Shown: positions 47,110 to 55,961, numbered from the stretch's first letter. The stretch is 64,000 bases of DNA from Providencia manganoxydans (GCF_016618195.1 NZ_CP067099.1:806001-870000); one strand, 5' to 3'. Translations and numbers: made by a program. The notes: a model not told the origin generated them from the letters alone.

Positions 47110-47143
47110 AGCCCTGTTATTGAAAAATAACAGGGCTTTTTTG
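47110..47143 (+). terminator. carAB terminator
   Basis: AGCCCTGTTAT / ATAACAGGGCT strong stem, short loop, then TTTTTT. Confidence 0.92.
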
Positions 47144-47149
47144 AGCACA

Positions 47150-47276
47150 TTTACTCTAAATAATTCAAGAATGCAGGTAGGCGACAAGCGAAGATAGCCG
47201 ATGAGCATAGGAAAACTATGTGATTCGGGTAGCTGAGTGTAGTCAACAACCCTGCAACTTGAAGTATGACGAGTAA
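47150..47276 (-). repeat. ERIC-type element, full length (127 bp)
   Basis: Begins TTTACTCTAAATAATTCAAG and ends CAACTTGAAGTATGACGAGTA. It abuts the stop codon of the small secreted protein gene at 47280. Confidence 0.82.
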
Positions 47277-47279
47277 AAT

Positions 47280-47678
47280 TTATTGTATTGCTTGGCGGTG
47301 TTTGGATATTTTATTTTCAATATCCTTTATCCACGAAACCTTTAAGTCATGGAATTGCTGGTCGGCTGCAAATAGCGCCGCGCCTCGTAAAGACAATTCA
47401 CGAATATCATCTTGTGGGATATTGGCCACACTCATTTCGCGATTGTATTGACGAAATGATTCCATTTTATTATCACAGTAGCCCAGAGCAGCTTCGGCGA
47501 TCTCCGTGGCAGATTGGTTATTTTTACTCGCAATATCAAAAGCATATTGGTCAATACAGGATTTTGCTTCTTCTGCTTTTTCATAGCCGGGAGTACTAGG
47601 CTCACCAATATCTAAGCTATCAGCCAGCCCTATTACAGGAAGTAAAAGCAATCCAATGGATATTGCTTTTATGTTCAT
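47280..47678 (-). CDS. Small secreted protein of unknown function
   Basis: Protein of 132 residues that I do not recognise. A signal peptide is visible at residues 1-19 (NIKAISIGLLLLPVIGLAD). The mature part is mostly charged and helical, with two cysteines (AKSCIDQYAF and LGYCDNKME) spaced about 30 residues, which could form a disulfide. No further motif is seen. A periplasmic or secreted role is the only inference. The gene is bracketed by two ERIC-type elements in opposite orientation, the nearer one 3 bp from its stop. Confidence 0.65.
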   Translation of the reverse strand: MNIKAISIGLLLLPVIGLADSLDIGEPSTPGYEKAEEAKSCIDQYAFDIASKNNQSATEIAEAALGYCDNKMESFRQYNREMSVANIPQDDIRELSLRGAALFAADQQFHDLKVSWIKDIENKISKHRQAIQ

Positions 47679-47722
47679 TTATTTCACCATCATTTATAAG
47701 TGTGGATTATTCGTCGGAATTA

Positions 47723-47856
47723 TATATTCGTCATACTTCAAATTGCAGGGATTTTCGTGGAGGCATCAGTGACTACGCCACGCTCACCGAGCTGACCTAT
47801 GCTACCCAACTATCTTCGCTTGTTGCCTACCTGCATCTCGAATTATTGAGAGTATA
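47723..47856 (+). repeat. ERIC-type element (about 134 bp)
   Basis: Begins TATATTCGTCATACTTCAAA and ends CTCGAATTATTGAGAGTATA, between the secreted-protein gene and the MerR gene. Confidence 0.78.
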
Positions 47857-47934
47857 ATCAGCGGCATAGTGCTCTGCTACAAGAAAAAGATAAAATTATA
47901 CAAAAGAAATATATTTTAAATGATAACGAGTGTA

Positions 47935-47965
47935 TTGACTCTTACGTAACGTGAGGCATTAACCT
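47935..47965 (+). promoter_or_regulatory. MerR-type promoter/operator upstream of the MerR gene
   Basis: TTGACT (47935-47940) and TAACCT (47960-47965) are 19 bp apart, the long spacing typical of MerR-family promoters. A dyad CTTACG-TAA-CGTGAG (47941-47955) lies in the spacer. Suggests autoregulation. Confidence 0.65.
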
Positions 47966-47990
47966 GCAAGTCGATCACAGGAGGATAAAG

Positions 47991-49016
47991 ATGCTATTTC
48001 AAGTGGGTGAAATTGCCCAGAGAACCGGGCTAACTATTCGTACACTTCATCATTATGAAGAAATAGGGTTATTAGTACCGACTGCAAGAACCGATGCAGG
48101 TTATCGTTTGTATAACGTACAATGTCTTGAGCGTTTGACTCAAATTCAAATGTTAAGGCAAGTGGGCGTAAAACTTAAAGACATCGGTGAGATCTTAGAT
48201 GGTCAAAGTGGTGATATGGCGCAAATGCTGCAAGAGCGTATTGATGCTCTGTCGGCACAAATGAAGCAGATGGCACAGTTGCAATATCGATTGGAGCAGC
48301 TTCAGCGGCAGATGCAGGCTGGCGACATTCTCACTCAGACTGATTGGTTTTCCATTTTGGAGATGATGTCCATGTATGATAAGTACTTTACACCAAAAGA
48401 ATTAGAGCAGATGCCACTGTATACGGCTCACACCCTAAAGAGCGAAGAGTGGCAGCAACGAGTTAGTATAGTCAAATCCTTAATAAAAGAAGGGATTGCA
48501 CCTGACTCCGAGCAAGCAAAGAAAGTCGCAACGGAATGGATGATAGCGCTGGAACGTGATACTGGCGGAAGCCCCGATTTTTTTGCTCGCCTAAACACGA
48601 TCCATTTATCAGACAATGAATTTGCTATTTCATCGGGTATTACTGAGGAAATGATTGAGTATGTTGCTAGAGGGTTTAGTGAACATCAGCTAGATATTTT
48701 CAAACCCCACTTAACGGAGCAGCAATTTGCTTTTGTTCAAGAACACTATTTTGAATCAGGTAGAGTTTGGCCTGAGCTGATCGCCGGTCTCTATAATGCA
48801 CTAAAAGCCGGTCTTCCACCTGAATCAGCAGAGGTTCAATCATTGGCTCAAATGTGGTTAACCATGTTTAATCAATTTACCGGTGGTGATCCCGTACTAC
48901 AGGAAAAAATTCGTCAAATTTACCAAGAGGATCCTGTTATCTCTCGTGGCACATGGATGACGCCTGAAATTGGGCAATATCTGTTTGCTGCACTGACCGT
49001 TTATTTTGCTCACTAA
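47991..49016 (+). CDS. MerR-family regulator with tandem TipAS-like antibiotic-binding domains
   Basis: Residues 3-75 are a MerR winged helix: QVGEIAQRTGLTIRTLHHYE then GLLVPTARTDAGYRLY. A coiled-coil dimerisation helix follows (about 78-115). The rest is two consecutive TipAS-like units: about 128-230 (WQQRVSIVKSLIKEGIAPDS, then TGGSPDFFARL) and about 233-341 (WPELIAGLYNALKAGLPPES, then TGGDPVLQEKI). TipAS domains bind thiopeptides, and AlbA relatives bind albicidin. A drug-sensing activator or drug-sequestering role is the likely inference. Length 341 against about 250 for TipAL. A MerR-type operator precedes it. No efflux gene is adjacent on the same strand. Confidence 0.82.
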   Translation: MLFQVGEIAQRTGLTIRTLHHYEEIGLLVPTARTDAGYRLYNVQCLERLTQIQMLRQVGVKLKDIGEILDGQSGDMAQMLQERIDALSAQMKQMAQLQYRLEQLQRQMQAGDILTQTDWFSILEMMSMYDKYFTPKELEQMPLYTAHTLKSEEWQQRVSIVKSLIKEGIAPDSEQAKKVATEWMIALERDTGGSPDFFARLNTIHLSDNEFAISSGITEEMIEYVARGFSEHQLDIFKPHLTEQQFAFVQEHYFESGRVWPELIAGLYNALKAGLPPESAEVQSLAQMWLTMFNQFTGGDPVLQEKIRQIYQEDPVISRGTWMTPEIGQYLFAALTVYFAH

Positions 49017-49026
49017 TAAATCATTT

Positions 49027-49045
49027 GCCGCCTTTAAGAGGCGGC
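49027..49045 (+). terminator. Hairpin after the MerR gene
   Basis: GCCGCCT / AGGCGGC, 7-bp GC-rich stem with a 5-nt loop, 10 bp after the stop; no T tract. Confidence 0.55.
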
Positions 49046-49058
49046 TCGATGTTGTTGA

Positions 49059-49093
49059 CGAAGCGGGATAAAAGCGTGGTTTTTCCCGCTTCG
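49059..49093. terminator. Second hairpin after the MerR gene
   Basis: CGAAGCGGGA / TCCCGCTTCG, 10-bp perfect stem with a 15-nt loop. Confidence 0.5.
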
Positions 49094-49152
49094 TGTTATC
49101 AGCCGAAAATCAATGAATTGATTTTGCTCGTTTATTTCAACACTCTAAACAA

Positions 49153-49183
49153 CTACCGCCAAACAGAATACGTTTGGCGGTAG
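49153..49183. terminator. Third hairpin, between MerR and yghB
   Basis: CTACCGCCAAAC / GTTTGGCGGTAG, 12-bp perfect stem with a 7-nt loop, lying 32 bp beyond the yghB stop on the - strand. Probably the yghB terminator or a bidirectional one. Confidence 0.55.
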
Positions 49184-49214
49184 TCTGTGCATCCTTTAAG
49201 AGACGGCTTTTTGC

Positions 49215-49886
49215 TTATTCTGTTTTATTACTGAGAGCTTTACGATGCTTCCAATACACCATAATCGACCCTATTAAACCACCAATAAGTAGCAATACAG
49301 GTAAAATCATCAGCACACTGATGACGACCTGTTCATGCTGTTTGATAAATGGAATTTGGTTTAGCGCATAGCCCAGTGTGACGATAATCCCGACCCACAA
49401 CAGCCCGCTTAACCAATTGAATAACTGAAAACGGCGATGGCTCAGTTCAGAGAGTCCTGCAAGAACAGGCAATAATGTTCGCACAAAGGCTAAAAAGCGG
49501 CCTATCAACAGCGCATATAGCCCCTGTTTATGAAACATATGGTTCGCTTTTTCATGGTATTCATGAGGGATTTGCGCTAGCCAACGCTTAATTAATTTTG
49601 TTTCGCTTAGCCATCTTCCCTGAAGGAAGCCTAGCCAACAACCAACGCTTGCTGCGGTAGTGAGTAATAAAATCGTTGGCACAAAACTCAATACACCTTT
49701 TGCAATTAATGCACCTGAAAGGATCAATAGGGTATCACCGGGTAAGAAGGCTGCGGGAAGCACCCCATTTTCTAAGACGATGACCACAAAGAGAACTGTA
49801 TAAATAACCCAAAGTACTTCTGGATTGGAGAGTTTAAGAAAATCGTGGTGCCAAAGTGCCAGTACGATTTCGCGTAGTACTTCCAT
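49215..49886 (-). CDS. yghB: DedA-family inner membrane protein YghB
   Basis: Polytopic DedA/SNARE-associated protein; in E. coli YghB and YqjA are redundantly needed for cell division, proton-motive-force homeostasis and proper Tat export, and family members act as undecaprenyl-phosphate or phospholipid flippases. ENGVLPAAFLPGDTLLILSGALIAKG, GCWLGFLQGRWL and IGRFLAFVRTLLPVLAGLS carry the family's Gly/Pro/Arg motifs. Length 223 (E. coli 219). The yghB-metC-exbBD order is that of E. coli. Confidence 0.93.
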   Translation of the reverse strand: MEVLREIVLALWHHDFLKLSNPEVLWVIYTVLFVVIVLENGVLPAAFLPGDTLLILSGALIAKGVLSFVPTILLLTTAASVGCWLGFLQGRWLSETKLIKRWLAQIPHEYHEKANHMFHKQGLYALLIGRFLAFVRTLLPVLAGLSELSHRRFQLFNWLSGLLWVGIIVTLGYALNQIPFIKQHEQVVISVLMILPVLLLIGGLIGSIMVYWKHRKALSNKTE

Positions 49887-50069
49887 AATCGTTCCTGTAT
49901 TTACGAAAAAAGCTGCGAAAAAAGCGAATTCATTATTATCTTACAGGAAAAAATGACGCTAAGTTTGATTTGTTTACTGAATGTGTGGATTAGTTGAAAT
50001 TTTAATAGAGGTCATACCAATACTTTCATATTAGCAAACACTATGAAAGTATTGGAAAAAAATACATGC

Positions 50070-51254
50070 TTAAATGCGTTCAAATGCCAATGCCAGATCA
50101 TCAATCAGATCTTGTGGATGCTCTAGGCCAACATGGATACGGAAAAAGGTGCCGTCATTAGGTTGGAAATCGTATTGACGCATACTTAATAGATCTTCTT
50201 TTTGGTAGCCTAAAATTAATGATTCATAGCCACCCCATGAATAGCCCATTTTGAAGTGGCTAAAATGGTTTAGAAAATCTTCAAATTGCTGCTGGGAGAG
50301 ACGTGATTTTAGTTGAAAAGAGAATAATCCATTGCTGCCGCTAAAATCGCGAACAAAAAATGAGTGTCCCGGGCAAGAAGGTAAAGCTGGGTGGTAAACA
50401 GATTCAACTTCAGGCCGTTGTTCTAACCATTGTGCAACAGTGAGGCCACTACTTTCATGCTGTTTTAAGCGCGTGGCTAATGTGTGCAAACCACGTCCAG
50501 CCATATATACCGTATCGGGATCCGCGGTTTGACCAAGTAAATAGGAATTTTCACGTAATGTCTTAATACAGCGTTGATTGGCAACCGCAATGCCTAACAT
50601 TGAATCTGAATGACCATTGATATATTTGGTGGCAGATTGGATTGAAATATCAATATCGAGTAGCAAAGGTTTCAGTAATACACCTGCGGCCCAAGTATTA
50701 TCAATCATGATAATCGTTTCAGGTGCTTGTTGGCGGATAGCTTGAACAATCGCAGGAAGATCATGTATTTCCATGGTAATAGAACTAGGCGCTTCTAAAA
50801 AAACAATACGTGTATTAGTGCGCAATAGTTCGGCAATACCAGCGCCGATTAACGGATCAAAATAGTCGGTTTTAATGTTTAGCTTAGTAAGGATTTTGTC
50901 ACAAAAATTTTGTGTCGGATCGTAAGCTGAGCCTGTGACTAAAATATGATCGCCAGAAGAAACAAAAGATAATATTGAATTGGTAATAGCAGCTGCGCCA
51001 GAAGGGTATAATACTGTGCCTGCACCACATTCAAGTTCAGTCATGGCCTCTTGGAAGGCAAAGTGTGTTTGGGTTCCTCTGCGACCATAAAAAAGGACTG
51101 AATTTGCCCTATTTTGTGTAGCATGGCGCTTCTCTTCAACAGTGTCAAAAATCACTGACGAGGTGCGCTGAATAATTGGATTAACACCTTTTTGGGTATA
51201 TTTAGGATTTCTGCCAAGATGGACAAGTTGTGTTTCGGGGCGGATCTTTGCCAT
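50070..51254 (-). CDS. metC: Cystathionine beta-lyase
   Basis: PLP enzyme that cleaves cystathionine to homocysteine in methionine synthesis. The PLP lysine is in [12 protein letters not shown] near residue 210, and [15 protein letters not shown] binds cofactor phosphate. I use ATG 51254 ([12 protein letters not shown]), with AAGGA upstream, giving 394 residues (E. coli 395), over an in-frame GTG 15 bases earlier. Divergent from exbB. No MetJ box is clear by eye. Confidence 0.96.
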   Translation of the reverse strand: MAKIRPETQLVHLGRNPKYTQKGVNPIIQRTSSVIFDTVEEKRHATQNRANSVLFYGRRGTQTHFAFQEAMTELECGAGTVLYPSGAAAITNSILSFVSSGDHILVTGSAYDPTQNFCDKILTKLNIKTDYFDPLIGAGIAELLRTNTRIVFLEAPSSITMEIHDLPAIVQAIRQQAPETIIMIDNTWAAGVLLKPLLLDIDISIQSATKYINGHSDSMLGIAVANQRCIKTLRENSYLLGQTADPDTVYMAGRGLHTLATRLKQHESSGLTVAQWLEQRPEVESVYHPALPSCPGHSFFVRDFSGSNGLFSFQLKSRLSQQQFEDFLNHFSHFKMGYSWGGYESLILGYQKEDLLSMRQYDFQPNDGTFFRIHVGLEHPQDLIDDLALAFERI

Positions 51255-51440
51255 ATTGTGTCCTTGCACTTGCTTAAAGTAGGGAAACCGGAAAGTCGTT
51301 AATTGAAGTTAAATGATTTGATTGAGGAAGTACATGCTTTAACTTTCAATCTGATTTTTTTTCATGTCAGCTTAAAATAACCTCATGATTGCAATGGGCT
51401 TGTTTGCTTTAGAGCAAAAAATAATAAAAAAATGCTGAAT

Positions 51441-51459
51441 AGTAATGATAATTACTATC
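51441..51459 (+). promoter_or_regulatory. Fur box of exbBD
   Basis: AGTAATGATAATTACTATC agrees with the 19-bp Fur consensus at most positions. A TATTAT -10 candidate lies about 19 bp downstream. It sits in the metC-exbB divergent interval, so exbBD is probably iron-repressed. Confidence 0.85.
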
Positions 51460-51579
51460 AATTCGCGTCATGTTTGATATTATCAGCACCGTCATTTTTA
51501 AAAATGACACATTAGGCGAGGGAACTTCGCTTTTATAGGTTAGTCGGTGACTGTAAATACAATATCATCGGCACACATT

Positions 51580-51705
51580 TTTACTCTAAATAATTCAAGG
51601 TTGTATTAGTGACAAGTGAACAAGTTGCTAGGCGCATAGATAAGTATGTGGCTGGTGCGAGTGAGCATAGTCAACAACACGATAACTTGAAGTATAACGA
51701 GTATA
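51580..51705 (-). repeat. ERIC-type element (about 126 bp) in exbB leader
   Basis: Begins TTTACTCTAAATAATTCAAG and ends TAACTTGAAGTATAACGAGT plus ATA. It lies between the Fur-regulated promoter and the exbB start, so it is probably transcribed as part of the 5' leader. Confidence 0.8.
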
Positions 51706-51743
51706 TTAATAGAACACAGAAAAAGAGAATATAAGGCCAACTG

Positions 51744-52667
51744 ATGCGTAAACTAACAGCTTCTATTCTATTGGCGATGGGCCTGATGGGAACTGCATAT
51801 GCGGATACCACACCAGAGACAACCCCAACATCAGCTCAAACAGCACCGGCTGCTTCGGGTTCTGAAGCAAATAACCCATCCGCAGCGACGCCAATTGCAC
51901 AAAATCAAGCCAGTGCTGAAAACAATACATCAGCACCTGTTATCAGTGAAAGCATTGAAATTGCACCTGAAAACCAAGGCGGTTTCGACAAAGATTTATC
52001 GGTTTGGGGGATGTATCAAAACGCAGATAATGTTGTTAAAACCGTTATGATAGGGCTGGTTATTGCATCAATTATCACATGGGCATTGTTCTTCTCTAAA
52101 GGTATTGAGCTATTAGTTGCTCGTCGACGCTTGAAATCAGAAGCAAAAGCATTAGCAGAAGTTAAATCGCTTGATGAGGCGGTTAGTATCGCGAGCAATT
52201 TCAAAGCAAATAGTGTGACTAGTTTGTTGCTTAATGAAGCGGTTGCTGAAAGGACACTGTCTGCACAAAGTACTGATTTAGCGGGTATTAAAGAACGAAC
52301 TGGCTTCCGCTTAGAGAGAGCGATTGCTGCAATTAGCCGCTATATGGGGCGCGGTAATGGGTATTTAGCGACTATTGGCGCAATTTCGCCATTTGTGGGG
52401 CTATTTGGTACCGTTTGGGGGATCATGAATAGCTTTATTGGTATTGCTCACTCACAAACAACTAACTTAGCTGTTGTGGCTCCTGGGATTGCCGAAGCAC
52501 TATTAGCAACGGCGATCGGTCTGATTGCGGCAATTCCAGCTGTGGTTATTTATAACATTTTTGCTCGTATGATTAATAACTATCGTGGTCAGATTGGTGA
52601 TGTTGCAGCACAGGCTGCGCTACTATTAGGTCGTGACCTCGATCTGGCAAATAGTAAAGCAAGGTAA
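51744..52667 (+). CDS. exbB: TonB-system proton channel subunit ExbB
   Basis: Inner-membrane pentamer that, with ExbD, converts proton-motive force into movement of TonB. This is the long ExbB form: a signal peptide (residues 1-20, MGLMGTAYA then DTTP), an Ala/Pro/Thr-rich linker (about 21-70), then three transmembrane segments: VKTVMIGLVIASIITWALFF, ATIGAISPFVGLFGTVWGIM and ATAIGLIAAIPAVVIYNIFA. Length 307 versus 244 for E. coli; the added N-terminus is the Serratia/Pseudomonas form. A Fur box lies upstream. exbD starts 8 bp after the stop. tonB is not in the window. Confidence 0.96.
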   Translation: MRKLTASILLAMGLMGTAYADTTPETTPTSAQTAPAASGSEANNPSAATPIAQNQASAENNTSAPVISESIEIAPENQGGFDKDLSVWGMYQNADNVVKTVMIGLVIASIITWALFFSKGIELLVARRRLKSEAKALAEVKSLDEAVSIASNFKANSVTSLLLNEAVAERTLSAQSTDLAGIKERTGFRLERAIAAISRYMGRGNGYLATIGAISPFVGLFGTVWGIMNSFIGIAHSQTTNLAVVAPGIAEALLATAIGLIAAIPAVVIYNIFARMINNYRGQIGDVAAQAALLLGRDLDLANSKAR

Positions 52668-52675
52668 CAACGATT

Positions 52676-53104
52676 ATGGCAATGCGTTTAGGCGATGAAC
52701 AAGATGATAGCGGTGAAATGCATGAAATTAACGTAACACCTTTTATTGATGTTATGTTAGTCCTTCTGATCATTTTTATGGTTGCTGCTCCATTAGCAAC
52801 GGTTGATATCAAAGTTGATTTACCTGCTTCGACAGCAAAACCACAGCCGCGTCCGGAAAAACCTGTATTCCTAACAGTAAAATCAGATAGCCAGCTATTT
52901 ATTGGCGATCAAGCGGTAACAAAAGAGCAGCTAGCAACATCACTAGATGCTGCAACCAACGCCAATAAAGAGACCACCATATTTTTCCAAGCGGATAAGA
53001 CCGTTGACTATGAAACAATGATGGATGTTATGAATGCATTACGGCAGTCAGGGTATCTCAAGATTGGTTTAGTTGGTATGGAAGCGACCGCCCCTAAGCA
53101 GTAA
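52676..53104 (+). CDS. exbD: TonB-system subunit ExbD
   Basis: Single-pass inner-membrane partner of ExbB. The N-terminal cytoplasmic tail is followed by the one transmembrane helix (TPFIDVMLVLLIIFMVAAP) with its essential protonatable Asp (in PFIDVM), and then a periplasmic domain rich in charged residues. Length 142 (E. coli 141). Confidence 0.96.
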   Translation: MAMRLGDEQDDSGEMHEINVTPFIDVMLVLLIIFMVAAPLATVDIKVDLPASTAKPQPRPEKPVFLTVKSDSQLFIGDQAVTKEQLATSLDAATNANKETTIFFQADKTVDYETMMDVMNALRQSGYLKIGLVGMEATAPKQ

Positions 53105-53121
53105 ATCATATAGCTTTGCAC

Positions 53122-53160
53122 AACGCGTTTTACCTCATTTGAGATAAAACGCGTTTTTTG
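53122..53160 (+). terminator. exbBD terminator
   Basis: AACGCGTTTTA / TAAAACGCGTT, 11-bp perfect stem with a 12-nt loop, then TTTTG. Confidence 0.85.
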
Positions 53161-54100
53161 TTACTCATTATTGGTTGAGTCTCCTTTCATTTATGCCTGT
53201 AATCATTAATTTTTTGAATTAATGTCATCGTTTTATGGTTAAAAAATGTATAAAAAATGTAACTTAAATGTTCATTGTTTTTGCTTTTTTCACCAAATTA
53301 GTTCGCTAAGTGATTATTAAAAATAAACCATTTTTTCTTTATGGGATTATTTAATTTTGAATAAGACTAAGTAGTTACGCGTAACTTCTAACTCGAAAAT
53401 AGTGTCAATTTAATCTAGGTAATATATAACTTATTGTTATTTAAATAATAAATATAATCCCTTGTAGTTTTGATGAATAGAATGTGAATTTATTCATTTT
53501 TCGTGTTACTGAGTAAATAAGGTAATAGAATAAATTAGATTAATACTTATTAAGATTCAATATATATGAATAAATAAATATAATAACTAAATTTTAATCT
53601 ATTTCCAGATAAGGAGAGTTTATTAAATAATTAGTTTTGTAACATTTTCAAGATATCAGTAATTATGTAAATTATATCTAAAAATATATATTAATGTTTT
53701 TTTAAAACATGATTGTTTTTATATCACTGTGATTTTATTGATCTTTTTTCTTTTTCTTGGATGATTTTAGTTAAATGAAAAAAACACTTGCGCAACAATT
53801 ATGTTGCGTTATAATGCAATCAATAACATTTGGAAATACTTTTAAATACTTTTCATGTTTTAAACTATTTATTTTCTTTATACGCCAAACTAGGGAAATA
53901 TAAATTAACCTTGATATCTTGAGTTAACAAAAATAAGTTTTACCACTTTTTTGCTTTAATCATGAATCGGTTTATTAGTTGAAGAATGTTATTCTGAAGT
54001 CAAATGGGCTGATTTCAGACTACGCATAGCAATGCAACGCCTTAACAGGCAATTTCATATTATACTCCTCTATTATAGATAAATAAGACTACACATTCAT
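53161..54100. other. AT-rich gene-free region
   Basis: More than 900 bp with no plausible ORF. Very AT-rich, with long A/T runs. A small hairpin CGCAACA-ATTA-TGTTGCG lies at 53791-53808, followed by TTATAATGC. The composition would suit H-NS binding or a decayed insertion. No transposase remnant is recognised. Confidence 0.5.
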
Positions 54101-54129
54101 GCGTTATCTCTGATAACGCTTTTTTTTGT
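54101..54129 (+). terminator. Isolated strong rho-independent terminator
   Basis: GCGTTATC / GATAACGC, 8-bp stem with a 3-nt loop, followed by TTTTTTTTTGTC. No coding sequence lies upstream on the + strand within about 1 kb after the exbBD terminator, so it may end a small RNA. Confidence 0.75.
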
Positions 54130-54313
54130 CTTAAATTTAAGTTAAAACAACGAATTATTTTTTATCTAGTAGTTGCACGCCGATGTTCTCTGCTAGCTTT
54201 TTATGCTAATTAGACCAATTGCGGTCTATTTAAGTATGACTAGCATTATTTAAACAAATATCTTCACGAAATGAATTATCGGAGTATTATGTTACCTCTA
54301 CTGCTGTGGGGAA

Positions 54314-54455
54314 TATACTCGTCATATTTCAAGTTGTAAGGCTTTTCGTTGAGGTATAAGTGACTATGCTTAGCTAGTCGGGTCACATAGTTTTTCTATG
54401 CTCTCCCTCTATCTTCACTTATCGCCTACCTACACCTCGAACTATTTAGAGTATA
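54314..54455 (+). repeat. ERIC-type element, long variant (142 bp)
   Basis: Begins TATACTCGTCATATTTCAAG and ends CTCGAACTATTTAGAGTATA, directly upstream of yedE. The centre carries a 15-bp insertion relative to the 127-bp form. Confidence 0.75.
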
Positions 54456-54510
54456 GATACAACAGCGGGCTTCTCTGCCAGGTACTGGCGTGAATCAATT
54501 GGAAGTTAAC

Positions 54511-55725
54511 ATGACTTGGTCTGAGTTTAAATCTCACTATCTCATCCGTTTTTGGAAACCTTTACCTGCCGTTATTGCAGCAGGTGTTCTCTCGACATAC
54601 TACTTTGGCTTAACTGGCACATTTTGGGCTGTAACTGGTGAATTTACTCGTTGGGGTGGGCACATCTTACAGCTCTTTGGTGCTGAGCCTGAAAATTGGG
54701 GATACTTTAAAGTCATTGGTTTTTCGGGTAGCCCATTAGATAGGATTGATGGCGTAATGATCATCGGGATGTTTGCTGGGTGTTTCGCCGCCGCGCTATG
54801 GGCAAATAACGTTAAACTACGAATGCCTCAACATCGGATCCGTATTTTCCAAGCGATTATTGGCGGTATCATTGCTGGGTTTGGTGCTCGCTTAGCAATG
54901 GGGTGTAATCTTGCCGCATTTTTCACTGGGATCCCTCAATTTTCTTTACACGCATGGTACTTTGCTATCGCAACTGCGGTAGGCTCTTACTTTGGGGCCA
55001 AATTCACGCTGATGCCAATGTTTAGGATCCCCGTTAAATTGAAAAAAGTTTCTTCGGCCTCTCCTTTAACACAGCGGACTGATGTCGCTAAAAAACGCTT
55101 CAAATTAGGGATGACGGTATTTTTAATCGCCATTGCATGGGGGTTTTATACCTTATGGGATGCGCCTGTACTCGGTATCGCCATTTTGTGTGGCATAGGG
55201 TTTGGTTTACTGATTGAACGTGCTCAAATTTGCTTTACTTCTGCATTCCGCGATTTATGGATCACGGGAAGAACTCACATGGCAAAAGCGATTATTATTG
55301 GTATGGCTGTCAGCGCGATTGGTATTTTTAGTTATGTACAACTCGGCGCCACACCAAAAATATTGTGGGCGGGACCCAATGCGGTTATTGGCGGATTGCT
55401 GTTTGGCTTCGGGATAGTGTTAGCAGGAGGCTGTGAAACAGGTTGGATGTATCGGGCTGTTGAAGGGCAAGTTCATTATTGGTGGGTTGGTTTTGGTAAC
55501 ATCATTGGAGCAACTATTCTGGCTTATTATTGGGATGATCTAGCTCCTTGGTTAGCCACTGATTTTGATAAGGTTAATTTACTCGAAACATTTGGTCCGC
55601 AAGGCGGCTTAGCTGTGACTTATTTGCTATTAGCATTAGCCTTTATTTTAATGTTGGTATGGGAAAAATATTTTTTCCGTAAGCGCACACAAACTCAAGC
55701 AATAACAACAACGGAGGCATCATGA
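54511..55725 (+). CDS. yedE: YeeE/YedE family sulfur-selenium membrane transporter YedE
   Basis: Polytopic membrane protein associated with selenium metabolism (also called FdhT) or thiosulfate-type uptake. The two characteristic Cys motifs are MGCNLAAFFTGIPQFSLHAW (about residues 130-150) and LAGGCETGWMYRAVEG (about 307-322), with ICFTSAFRDLWITGR between. The whole protein aligns closely with E. coli YedE (401 residues). I use ATG 54511 with GGAAG eight bases upstream. The stop overlaps yedF by 4 bp (ATGA), so the two are coupled. The yedE-yedF operon is bracketed by two ERIC-type elements in the same orientation. Confidence 0.93.
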   Translation: MTWSEFKSHYLIRFWKPLPAVIAAGVLSTYYFGLTGTFWAVTGEFTRWGGHILQLFGAEPENWGYFKVIGFSGSPLDRIDGVMIIGMFAGCFAAALWANNVKLRMPQHRIRIFQAIIGGIIAGFGARLAMGCNLAAFFTGIPQFSLHAWYFAIATAVGSYFGAKFTLMPMFRIPVKLKKVSSASPLTQRTDVAKKRFKLGMTVFLIAIAWGFYTLWDAPVLGIAILCGIGFGLLIERAQICFTSAFRDLWITGRTHMAKAIIIGMAVSAIGIFSYVQLGATPKILWAGPNAVIGGLLFGFGIVLAGGCETGWMYRAVEGQVHYWWVGFGNIIGATILAYYWDDLAPWLATDFDKVNLLETFGPQGGLAVTYLLLALAFILMLVWEKYFFRKRTQTQAITTTEAS

Positions 55726-55961
55726 GCCATAAAGAAATTATCCCTGACTATCGATTAGATATGGTTGGTGAGCCTTGTCCTTATCCAGCAGTAGCAACAC
55801 TAGAAGCGATGCCATCGTTAAAAAAAGGGGAAATATTGGAAGTGGTGAGCGATTGCCCACAATCGATTAATAACATCCCTTTAGATGCAAAAAATTATGG
55901 CTATACGGTGTTGGATATTCAACAAGATGGGCCGACTATACGGTATTTGATCCAAAAATAA
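55722..55961 (+). CDS. yedF: TusA-family sulfurtransferase-like protein YedF
   Basis: SirA/TusA-fold protein of 79 residues (E. coli 77). The Cys-Pro-x-Pro motif is in MVGEPCPYPAVATLEAM and matches the thiol-transfer loop of TusA. It is inferred to hand selenium or sulfur from the membrane partner YedE to cytoplasmic enzymes, by analogy with the paired genes in other enterobacteria. Its specific partner is not proved. Confidence 0.93.
   Translation: MSHKEIIPDYRLDMVGEPCPYPAVATLEAMPSLKKGEILEVVSDCPQSINNIPLDAKNYGYTVLDIQQDGPTIRYLIQK

Noticed and set aside
54289..54339. 16-codon ORF (MLPLLLWGIYSSYFKL) with a GGAG site, upstream of yedE
   Set aside because: Half of it is ERIC sequence; no attenuator structure or regulatory codon bias supports a leader peptide.
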